Of a DNA stretch of 64,000 bases, positions 22,202-31,142 are shown piece by piece. The DNA lies in assembly GCA_963210315.1 (NCBI GenBank), contig OY723246.1:124001-188000 (forward strand), written 5' to 3'. The DNA comes from Rhynchopus euleeides. Taxonomy: Eukaryota > Euglenozoa > Diplonemea > Diplonemida > Diplonemidae. Both the position numbers and the translations under genes were made by a program. Below the pieces are notes generated by a model, which was given only the letters and a program-made list of their open reading frames with translations, was not told where the DNA came from and made no database searches. Positions within the stretch are counted from its first letter, which is position 1; each line of letters starts with the position of its first letter.

Positions 22202-23719
22202 CTCCGCGCCGGGGGAGGAGGGGAGGGGCAAAAGTGATGAACGCGTTAGAAAGCAAGATCGGGGGGAAGGGGGGTGGGGGGGGGGTAAACTTAGAGCGAG
22301 AGCGGGCACAGGAGACAGACAACACCCCGGCTAGGCAGTTGTCATCATCCCCGCGAGGCGAATTGGGCTACTCCCCCCCCCCCCCCCTCCCCGTCGTTGT
22401 GTAAATGGCTGCGGAATGGGGGTGGGTGCCTGCCACCGGCAGTGCATTAAACACAGAAGATCGCGGGTCCCCTGATAAGACGACAGCAAGTCAGGATGAC
22501 AGGTGAGGGGCGAGGGCTGGGTGGTGAGGTGGATCACCACCGACCTACGACACGAGAACCTCGGCATCAAAGAGACACCAGAATCACACAGCCAACCGTG
22601 TGCAGCGTGATGTGCATGCGCCAGAAGAAGTGACTGTCGCGTGGCGATTGCTCCTGCATCGCCTTCCCGAGGTAATAGCGCTCAGACGTTTGTGATAAAC
22701 CCACCCACCCACCCCCTTTAGACCATCCCTTATTAGGCAAGGAATATTATACACTGCAGATGCAAGGAACGGGGTGAGGGGGGAAATGCGGGTTCGATGA
22801 CTGCTGTTGTGCACAGTGTGCTGTGCCTGCGTCTTCTACATGCCACGCCTCGGCAGCCAATCACACTGCCATTTCTCTGGGGAGGTCTTCCCGACACACA
22901 AAGTGCCGGAGAACGGCACGTTTAGACTCCGGTTCTGCAAACAAACACATTACACACACCGGCTCCTTTATTTAGGTGAATTTCCACCGGAGCGAAGACC
23001 CCCCCCCCCCCTGCAGACCACCTCCTGCCGCTTGAATAGTATTGATTTACTTTGCACACTCATGTGAGCAGAAAGCCACACCGCCACACAGCTCGCAACA
23101 AAACGTGTTCTACACACTAACCCCACCCTTCGTCAGGCGCCAAGGGTGCTGATCATATTTTTCAAGGCTTCGTGTGTAGAAGCGTCAACGCGTCAGAAAC
23201 AAATAGAAATAAACAGGCTGAGAGCGGCTGCTGCTGAACGGTGATGTGGCCTATGTGTTGGCAGCGTTCCACACCCCCCGACGCATCTCCCTTGCGTGAA
23301 GGTGAGGGGGGTGAGGGGGTGTGGAGCACGGTGAGCGACACATTCCTCCCCACACTGAGCGTGTGCATTCTTGGTACAATTTCATGGAAACTTTGGGGGT
23401 CTTCGCTACGGGGTGGTCGTCAGTGCATTTTGGTGCATTTCCTGTTGAATTGGCTGAAAACTGACGAAGATTGACGAAGAATAATAACGACCAGCGAAAC
23501 CCCCTTTGGCTGAAAACCGCCGAGGGACAAAAGACCCCCCCCACCCCCCCACCCCCCCGCAGACGCTTCTTTTTTCGGGCATTGAATTGCCATTTCCAAC
23601 CTAAACGCACACCCCCGCCCTGAGTATACACTCTGGGGGGTTTCGATCCGAGGCCGCCCCAGCTCTCCGCGGGCCTCACCACCACCACCACCACCCCACC
23701 CGCCTGCACACCAGCTCCG
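22202..23719. other. Intergenic, repeats only
   Basis: Nothing convincingly coding in about 1.5 kb. It contains a C15 run (22373-22387), a G-rich tract ending TAAAC (~22266-22290), a (CAC)n stretch near 23679-23697, and a minus-strand GTTGACGCTTC motif (~23180-23195) marking a diverged relative of the 184-bp repeat. The sequence 23385-23510 contains imperfect inverted repeats around CTTCGCTACGGGGTGGTCG and CGACCAGCGAAACC. Confidence 0.45.
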
Positions 23720-25237
23720 CTAGGGCAGGGGCAGGAAGGGATGCGCCTCCGTGTTGAGCACCCAGCCGCCATCCGCGAGCATGTTGCGCGGGGAGGACAT
23801 CAGGTAGAGGTACTTCAGAGTCTCCGCTGTCCAGAAGGAGTGCATCCGATCGTTGCGGGGGGGCACGGGCGCACGCAGGGCCCTGTCGGGGCTGACCGAC
23901 ACGTCAGGCACCTCGTGGTAGCCGCCCTCCGGATGCCGCGCGTATCTATTGAAAGAAGCGAGCGCGTCAGCCCCCCACTGCTGGTACTTCGGATGCCCGG
24001 TGGCCATATGCAGCCAACACCACGCCTCGATCGCCTCTGGGCGCAGCATGTTGTACCGCCGCTCTGTAAATGCCAGGCGCGGTGCTCCCAGCGCAGGCCG
24101 CACCTGCTGCACTTCGTTCGGCGCGATCCCCAGTGGGCTCAGGAGGTACATATCCCTGCAGCCGTCAGCAAGGGATACAGCGAGAGTGCGCCACTCATTG
24201 CGGTATTTGCAGCGTGTGCAGCGCACCGCCATCATCGCGAGCACCCCAGGGTAGAAGCATGCGAGGTGCTCCATCACAGGCTCAGAGTGGTGGTGGATAT
24301 CGAGGCGGTTGATGAAGCGCCCGTCGAGGGTCAGGAGGTTGTCGCGTATGCCTGCGTAGCTCCTCTCGAAGGCTTTGCGATGGAGGGCATCCCCTGTCAG
24401 CAGGTACATCTTCGCTTGGTATTCAAAGAAGCTGTCGCCGCGTGCCCCCAGCGTGACCTCACCCCACAGGGTGGACTTGGACCTCTCGAGCCGCACGCTC
24501 CAGGTGCCCGTCGTCTGGTTGAGCCCTTTGTACAGCATCACCATCATGCGGTCCGACTTGGAGCGGAACACCGGGTTGCCCGACAGCTCGGCGAGCTTTG
24601 CAAACTCCAGTTGCAGCGTGCCCGCCTCCGCCAGCGACATGTGCACGCTGCGCTGCCACTGCAGCGGGTGCCGCACCTTCGGGTCCTTCACGGGGTCCAC
24701 CCCGGTGCGGGTCTTCAGGTTCACCATCTTGTGTGGGAAGGTCTGGCCTTCCGGGATGGCTGCGAGCAGACGCTCCCCCAGATCGATCGCCTTCGCGAGG
24801 ATGCGGTCATCCCCGCTGAGCTCATACGCGCTGATGAGCCCCCCGACAAGCCGGATGGTGGTCTCGAAGAAGGACACGCTGACATCCACGTCGAAGGTGT
24901 GGTTGTGCACGAGGTGCTCCACAGCCTCCGAGAACTCCTGCTTCATGCCCATGATGTAGAGCGTGTCGAGGGAATCGATCAGCGTGATGCCGAGAGGCGC
25001 TGGCCCCCAGTTGAGAGCTGCGCAGCGCACGGGGGCTATCTCGTCAGAACCGAAACCGCATCGTTTGTAGGCCATCCAGGAGTGGTGCATCGCCTGCACC
25101 GTGTCGTGCTGCAGGTGGGTTGCCGCGGCTGTCAAGGGGCGGATCCATCTATCCCTGCCGTCACCGCTGGTGATGTGGGCGATGACCATCAAAACGTAGA
25201 CCACGATCGCGACGGCAATGATGGACATGCGTATCAT
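23720..25237 (-). CDS. Class I alpha-1,2-mannosidase (GH47), 505 aa
   Basis: Trims alpha-1,2-linked mannose from N-glycans in the ER or Golgi. Residues 5-22 (SIIAVAIVVYVLMVIAH) form one N-terminal membrane anchor, giving type II topology. GH47 landmarks appear in order: LIDSLDTLYIMGM (~86), FETTIRLVGGLISAYELSGD (~124, catalytic Glu region), GARGDSFFEYQAKM (~266), MEHLACFYPGVLAMM (~316), YNMLRPEAIEAWCW (~390), RMHSFWTAETLKYLYLM (~465) and VLNTEAHPF near the end, where the Thr is the usual calcium ligand. The length suits a single-domain ER/Golgi enzyme. It is one uninterrupted exon. An AG (GGCTGCCAG) lies 13 bases before the first ATG; Met4 is an alternative start. By sequence alone I cannot separate the ER mannosidase I, Golgi IA/IB and EDEM-type branches, but the short linear architecture favours a processing mannosidase. 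Confidence 0.93.
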   Translation of the reverse strand: MIRMSIIAVAIVVYVLMVIAHITSGDGRDRWIRPLTAAATHLQHDTVQAMHHSWMAYKRCGFGSDEIAPVRCAALNWGPAPLGITLIDSLDTLYIMGMKQEFSEAVEHLVHNHTFDVDVSVSFFETTIRLVGGLISAYELSGDDRILAKAIDLGERLLAAIPEGQTFPHKMVNLKTRTGVDPVKDPKVRHPLQWQRSVHMSLAEAGTLQLEFAKLAELSGNPVFRSKSDRMMVMLYKGLNQTTGTWSVRLERSKSTLWGEVTLGARGDSFFEYQAKMYLLTGDALHRKAFERSYAGIRDNLLTLDGRFINRLDIHHHSEPVMEHLACFYPGVLAMMAVRCTRCKYRNEWRTLAVSLADGCRDMYLLSPLGIAPNEVQQVRPALGAPRLAFTERRYNMLRPEAIEAWCWLHMATGHPKYQQWGADALASFNRYARHPEGGYHEVPDVSVSPDRALRAPVPPRNDRMHSFWTAETLKYLYLMSSPRNMLADGGWVLNTEAHPFLPLP

Positions 25238-26189
25238 CGGTGTGGTGGCTGGCAGCCAGGCCAGGCAACGGTCAACACACCTCCACAGCCGACCCCGCCA
25301 TGACGCACGATACGCCAGGGTTGCAACGTCGCCTCCTGGCCAGGGAGGGGCGGGTGGGGGCGGGGCACAGAAGAGGTGTGTGCCTGTTGTCTGGTTGGGG
25401 TGGTGGTGGTGGTGGTGGTGGCAGGGAGGTCCGATACCTCTGACTCCTCAGCTCCTAGGGGGGGAGGTGGTAAGGGAGTCAGATACAACAACAGCCACGC
25501 CCAGCCGAGACAGCAGGTCGTGGGATGAGGCGGTGGGGTGGGGGTGTGCGGTTCCTCATCCTCGTCTGAAGGCCATAACGAACGACACAGCGCTCCGGAT
25601 GAACAGAGGGGTTGTGGGGGTGGGGGGGTGGGGGTGTGTGTGTGTGTGTGCGGCGAAGGGAAGAAGCGTGCAGGTGTGTGCGCGTTGGGAAGCAGCACCC
25701 TCCGCACACACACAAGACGCATCCCAACCCTCACACACCACCACCACCACCACCACCACCACCACCCCCTCCCCGCCCCTTGTGCCTGATGGCACGCCCC
25801 GCCCCATTTAACCCCGACACAGACAAGCACAGTGAGCCCACTGCCGATCCCCAACATTACCGACCCCCACCCCCCTTGGACCATATTGCCCTGCCCTGCA
25901 TTGCCCCTTCTCCGCTGGGTGCTGCCATGTGTCTGAGATAACACATTGTCAATGCAACAACCTCATGGGCAGGCCTGGGGGGGGATATCTTTTCGGCGCG
26001 CCAAAAAAAATCACAACATGGGCGGAAGGGGGGCTGTCACACCAAAAAGTGACTTGAAGATCGCCCCCCCCCCCACCACCCTCCCCCCCACTCCCTCCAG
26101 CCTGCAGGATGGGGCGGGTGGCACCACACTGTGCTGATACGGAACTCACCAATACCCCCACACATACACCCCCTCCCTCCCTTCGGTTT
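25238..26189. other. Intergenic with (CCA)n/(GGT)n microsatellites
   Basis: No gene supported. The region carries (GGT)n at ~25400-25422, a (TG)n tract at ~25634-25650 and a long (CCA)n tract at ~25737-25767, plus C/G homopolymers near 26065. All the open frames here read through these simple repeats. Confidence 0.5.
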
Positions 26190-26858
26190 CTAGAACGTCT
26201 TCCTGTAGATAGCAGTGACCTGGGCGGATTTTGCGTCCGGACCACGCGAGAAGGAGTTGGCCCTGTTGACACGCTGCGAACTCTGGACGTTGGTGTTCCG
26301 CAGAACCATACTGCCCGTGATCATGTAAGGCTTGATGGAGTAGAGCGCTGTGCGCACCTGCATGGCACGGCGCTGCCAAGCGGAAGCCATCTGTGTCAGC
26401 TGCACGCACCCCACACCCGTGATGACCGTCACCACGCAGAACACCTGCGACACGAACACCACGACAACCGTCCCACCCGACATCGACGCAGCACGGGTCA
26501 CCGGGAGCATGACTGCAGTGGTGATGCTGGTGTACCGCGGCGCCACACCACTCCCATCCGTCACAAACGACCACAGCGTTGTCCGGGTCGGGGAAACCAC
26601 CACGGTGGCTGCGGCCTTCACACTCAGAAGGACAGTCACATGCATGTGACTGCTCATGACTGCGGCACGCATGGTGTACGTCGAAAGCATCTTCCGCGTG
26701 TTGTTAACGCTCACCGCAGGGCTCAGCATGAGTGAGCGCCTCTGCACCGCGAGGGCAGGGGGCGCCGCAGCCGCAGCGGGGCAGGCCCGCACGGCACGCG
26801 CCGTGGGGGCAGCGCCCCACACACACCGCCGCAGCATGCTGCCTGCAAGCCACGACAT
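26190..26858 (-). CDS. Small membrane protein with probable mitochondrial presequence, 222 aa
   Basis: ATG 26858 lies 9 bases after CCCACCCCAG, an acceptor-like AG; a longer ORF from 26993 would include that tract. The N-terminus (MSWLAGSMLRRCVWGAAPTA, then further Arg/Ala and no acidic residues for ~45 aa) looks like a mitochondrial targeting peptide. One hydrophobic segment (GTVVVVFVSQVFCVVTVITG, ~130-150) is a clear membrane span; a weaker one precedes it (VTVLLSVKAAATVVV). The C-terminus is basic and hydrophilic. I do not recognise a family. An inner-membrane accessory subunit or carrier-unrelated mitochondrial protein is a guess from features alone. Confidence 0.65.
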   Translation of the reverse strand: MSWLAGSMLRRCVWGAAPTARAVRACPAAAAAPPALAVQRRSLMLSPAVSVNNTRKMLSTYTMRAAVMSSHMHVTVLLSVKAAATVVVSPTRTTLWSFVTDGSGVAPRYTSITTAVMLPVTRAASMSGGTVVVVFVSQVFCVVTVITGVGCVQLTQMASAWQRRAMQVRTALYSIKPYMITGSMVLRNTNVQSSQRVNRANSFSRGPDAKSAQVTAIYRKTF

Positions 26859-27694
26859 GGCAAGGGGCTGGGGTGGGATGTGGTCCTCCCGGCCTGTCGG
26901 TCCCCCCCGGCGCCTCGCTAGGGGGGGCGGGAGGGGTGTCGCCTGCAGGTGTGTGTTGTGTTGTGTGATTTGAAACCAGTGATTGCATAGCATCTTGCCA
27001 GGGTACTGACCACGCCGGTGGTGGGACTAGGTGTGTGTGACACTGTGTGTGATTCAGACCGGCTTTTCGAGGCAACTTACAGAAAAGACATGAATCAAGG
27101 CCACGCTTTCAAGAATAATCTGCATCACTATACGCCCCTTGGAGAGGGAGGGGGGGGGGGGGGGGAATCCGTTGCGACCTGCGCACACCTCACTGGGCTG
27201 AGCAGCCCCGCTTTTGTCGCGTCTGCTGGCGGCAGGCCTACGGCAGCCTCTCGGGTCGAGAGCATATCGGGCTCGTGTCAGCGATGGACACACGCCCCCA
27301 GGCATGCCCCAGGCACACCACACGGGTTAGCAGGCTAGGCACAGGGCAGCGGAGGGTGGGGGGCATCGGGACGCCTTCGCATCGAAAACACTGCAGCAGC
27401 AAGCCACACCCGCATGTGGTGTCTGTTGGTGGTGTCGAGACGCACGGAGCACACTGCTGTTGGTGTGTTCTCCGCTGCCACACACATGCAGTGGGCTTGA
27501 GGGGATGCATTGGTTGTCACTAGAGCAAGGCGCCCCGTCTGCCCTTGCCTCACGGGCTAGTCGGAGGTTGTGATGGGTGACTCGCAGACGAAGGAACGGC
27601 GGGCGGCATGCGTGCCGGACCCGGAGGGGGTGCGAGAGGCAAGAGGTGGAGGTGCGGTGTGCTGCAGAGGCCAGCAAAGGGTGGGCCGTGGGCA
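26859..27694. other. Intergenic, includes a G16 run
   Basis: 3' flank of the SART1 gene and 5' flank of the small membrane-protein gene. It holds an uninterrupted G run at 27150-27165 and nothing convincingly coding on either strand. The C-rich minus-strand tract at 26870-26945 is the probable acceptor region for the downstream gene. Confidence 0.45.
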
Positions 27695-30600
27695 TCACCC
27701 CTGGTGGCGGTGCTTCTTCGCGGCGATGGACTCCTCGAGTCGTGCGTCGACGGACTGCTCGGCACGGCGCTTGTCCCCGACGGACATCACAGTCTTGCGC
27801 ACCTGTTGAGGGGTGGGGGGTGGCGTGGGGGAGGGGCGATGTGCGGCCAAGTAGGCCCGCCACGTTGGCGTCAGCCTGTTGTGTGTCGGTCGCACCGAGA
27901 TGAGGCGACCCTTAGCTGGGTGCTGCCGTGATGAAGTGGTATCAGAGCAAAGCTCGTCAGATGGCAAGACGCGCGCGGTTGCAGCCCGCCCGTCCCAACC
28001 CAAAGCCCAGGGCATACGTCAGCTCCGATGGAGATGGCAGCGCTGCCCGAGTCCTCCTGGGCACGGCGCAGCGCATTTGCATGCCGCATCGCAGGGTCGG
28101 CACCCAATGAGGCCAGCTGGCGCTGCTGCTCGGCAATGCGCTTCTCATACTTCGCCTGGCTGCGCTTGGAGGGGTCCTTACCGTGGTACTGGTGGGACAG
28201 CTCACGGTAGGCCTGCTCCATGGTCATGCGCCTGCCGTACCTGGGGTGGTGGTGGTGGTGGGTACGGTGCAGAAGCAACAAGGCATCATACTTGTCGACT
28301 CTTCGGATCAGCTCGTCATCGTCGTCATTCTCGATGATGGTGTCTGTCGCCCTGCCTGCATACGTCTCCTTCTGCAGGTGCTGCTTCTTCAGGAAGGCGA
28401 GCGTGCCCGCCACGGTGCTCAGGTCGGTCTCGTCCTGCAGCACACCCTGCAGCTTCTTCTTGCGGTCCTCGTCGATGTCAGCCGCGGCCTCACGCCGCTC
28501 CTCTGGCGCGCCTGCCTGTGCCTCTTCCAGATGCTCGTTGGCCGACCGCCGCACATTGTGCATAAATGTGGTCAGGCTGCTGACCGTTGCGGGTTCGGGT
28601 GCGTCAACCGTCTCTGCACCAGACACGGTGGGTGCGGCGCCCACTGCGGTGCTCTCCTGAGGCTCGTCCGCAAGGGCCTCTACCTGCATGGCACGCTGCT
28701 GCCGCTCCTGCTGCAGATTCGCGGCACTGGCCTCCGCCACTTGCAGGCGCTCCAGAGCCTCCAGCTCGTCGTCGTCCACAACGCGGCGACCCACCTCCTC
28801 CTCTGGCGCAGGCATGTCACGCAGCGCCTTCTCGATGTCCTCGACCTTCGGCTTCTTGCGGCGCACCACCTTCCGCTTCGGCTTCTTGAAGGACGCCATC
28901 TCCTCAGTCGTGTACGTGTCACTCTGGATCTTGCTCCATGCGAACTGCTTCTCCTCGTCCTCACCGAAGGTGTACCTGTGAGAGAGAGAGGGGTCCGGCA
29001 CACAGGGCAGGAACAGGCACAGCCAGGAGTGAGGGGTGTGAGGAGTGAGGGGTGTGTATTGAATTTTCGCATCTTCTTTGACGGCGCTTCGAACCCAAGA
29101 ACTACAGAAGACGGTCGCGTGACGGGGGCGTACCCACCGTATGTGATGATAATGGCTGATACGCCGGAGGGCCGACACGTGTGCGCTGTCGCTCCGGAAG
29201 CACCATTCGCCACGCTGATGATGGACGGTGACATGGCCCCAGTTCTCCAACTGGACGCTGGAAATCCCAGCGCCGCGCCGTCGCAGTGGCGGTCCGCGCC
29301 TACAACCCTGACCACACGGGTCTGGAGCCCCGTGTTCCTGGGATGTGGTGGCGCTTTCCTCAGTGCACTTCGACAGCGCAAATGCAGTGGGCACACCCGC
29401 CATTTGGCGTGGACAGGAGGCAGCTCACACTCCAGGAGGAGATGACGACGGTCTGGACATTGAGGTAGGTACAACTACCGAGGCTACAAACCGCCAGGAC
29501 GGAGTCACACGACCTGCCGATCGTAAATCAGGCGCCACAGCTGTATGCGAGCTGCACGCCAGCCCCCACCGCAGGCTCCTGGTGTACGATGCACTGAAGC
29601 TGTGATGTGCTTTTCTCGGGGTACACAGCAGAATAGCAGGGGTTCTGTTGTGGGCAATTTTAGCAAGGGCGCCATGTGCACTCCCCAGTCTGATAAAGCG
29701 GGTCGCAAGATCCAGCGAAGGCGAAGAAATAGAGTTGCCCCAGTTGCGATGCCGAGCTGTAAGACTAACAAGCAGCTCACTGTGTAGTAGGGCTGGTGAG
29801 GCATACCTTGTCTTGCCGTCGGCCAGGTTGTCCATCTTCTTCAGCTCTGCTGCAGAGGTGTCGGCAGCTTCCAACCCACCCTGCCCATCGAGGCGGAAGG
29901 TTTTCTGTGACGGGTGGAGATGCGGGTGGTATGGATTTGCCTTGTATTGCACAGAGCCAGGAAGGAACGGGGTGCTTGCCCAATATGCAAAGCCAGGGGC
30001 CTGTGAATCTGACGTCTGACTCTGTGTGAATCTCTGTCGGTAGAGCGCAAATCACCCGCTGCGGGGAGATGCATGATATGACGTGGCGGCATGTGGGCGT
30101 TCCTAACAAACGCAATGTGGCCGACTCCTAGCAACTCGGAAAAAAGCAAAGGATTTCGCAACAAACAACGCCGAGGTATGTGGGGGGCCTTCGAAGTGCG
30201 GGTGCTACAACATTATCGCCCACAACACAATGTGTCATGCACTGAAGGGAACACCCACACAACACGTACGCATGCACGCAAACCCGCAAACAAGACTGAA
30301 AGGCAACGAGCCTATTTTCTGGCTGCATCATCCCAGGGCATACCCGACTCTTCTCGAACTCCTGACGCTCCTCGTCGTACTGAGCCAGCACAGTGGTCTG
30401 CTGATCCTCGTCGAAACGATCGAACCCTTTTGCGCGCTGCTTGTTGAAGGCGCGCTTCTCCCCGGCTGTGATCTCTGTGCTTTCAAGCACGTCGTCGGTG
30501 TCGAGCACATTGCCCTCTTTGTCGAACATCTTCTCGCCGTCCTTCAGCGTCATGATCACCTCCGTGCCGGGCAGGATCGCATCGGCAGCGTGCCCCACCA

Positions 30601-30784
30601 CAAGCCCTGCCGCTGACACGTCGCCCGACGGCTCGGGACCCGCTTCCGGCACAGACTCGTCGAGGGGGTCCTCATGCTCCCGCAGCTTCTCCTGCCGCCG
30701 CCGCTCACGCCCCAGCTTGCGAAAGCGTTGCGCAAATGACTTCACATCAGCAGCTTTCGGTGCCCCTGCATCCTCGCCCCCCAT
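27695..30784 (-). CDS. SART1: U4/U6.U5 tri-snRNP protein SART1/Snu66, five exons, 517 aa
   Basis: Nuclear spliceosome component needed for tri-snRNP joining. Exons: 30784-30344, 29904-29807, 28975-28292, 28240-28018, 27802-27695. Phases agree and sum to 518 codons. All four donors are GTATG (GTATGCC in three) and all acceptors are CAG; introns are 439, 831, 51 and 215 nt. Family landmarks: GLVVGHAADAILPGTEVIMT then LKDGEK, as in the SART1 'GLTVEHAxDxFxEGETMILTLKD' block; VLAQYDEERQEFEKSRKTFR; SDTYTTEEMASFKKPKRKVV with a basic RRKKPK tail; and RRMTMEQAYRELSHQYHGKD, the conserved C-terminal 'LTPKEAFRQLSHxFHGK' motif. At 517 aa it is shorter than the ~800-aa animal protein, lacking most of the N-terminal RS-rich region. 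A poly-His run in the unspliced frame is simply the CCA-rich end of the 51-nt intron. ATG 30784 follows TGCACTGCACAG by 14 bases. Confidence 0.93.
29056..29445 (+). pseudogene. Antisense protein-like remnant inside SART1 intron 2
   Basis: The 831-nt intron is much longer than its neighbours and holds plus-strand open sequence that looks protein-like in one frame up to ~29285 (IFFDGASNPRTTEDGRV, then GAYPPYVMIMADTPEGRHV) and in a second frame after it (RAYNPDHTGLEPRVPGMWWR), ending at 29466. The opening FFDGAS recalls the first strand of an RNase H fold from a retroelement, but the match is too short to trust. Best read as a decayed insertion; family unassigned. Confidence 0.3.
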
Positions 30785-31142
30785 TGTGTAGTCGGGTCCT
30801 GTGCAGTGCAGTGTGGTGTGGTGTGGTGACGTGTTGCGCGAGGGGGCTCCGTGGGCAGGCGAGTATCACAAGAAGCATCTTGTGGGTCGCAGCCGTGCTT
30901 CCTTTCGTTCTGTCCCTTCCTTCCGTTTGATGTGTTGACGCTCCCCTAGATCTAGCTAGACACATAAAGGCCGTTGGAATCACAGCAACCCTTTGGGTGA
31001 GGGCGCTAACCTGCAGAGGCCTCCAAAGGAAAGGCAAATGCACTGACAAGGCAGTGCTTTGTCTTAAGACCCCACCACCTCCCCCACCGAGCAGGGACCA
31101 CAACTGCAACACCCCCTGCCACTCCCGAACTGGCTGACGCCA
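30785..31142. other. Short intergenic with a diverged copy of the 184-bp repeat
   Basis: The stretch 30889-30970 (GCAGCCGTGCTTCC..., TTTGATGTGTTGACGCT, CTAGCTAGACACATAAA) follows the order of blocks in the 184-bp repeat on the plus strand but has lost its middle. The rest is leader and flank of the SART1 and PPR-like genes. Confidence 0.5.

Noticed and set aside
25732..25767. Possible CRISPR-like or minisatellite array
   Set aside because: It is a plain (CCA)n microsatellite without spacers.
27871..29403. A 510-codon unspliced minus frame with poly-His as a separate gene
   Set aside because: It merges SART1 exons with retained introns. The spliced five-exon model keeps phase and restores all conserved SART1 blocks.
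28183..29445. A 420-codon plus-strand frame across SART1
   Set aside because: Most of it is antisense to SART1 exons; only the intron-internal part was kept, as a tentative remnant.
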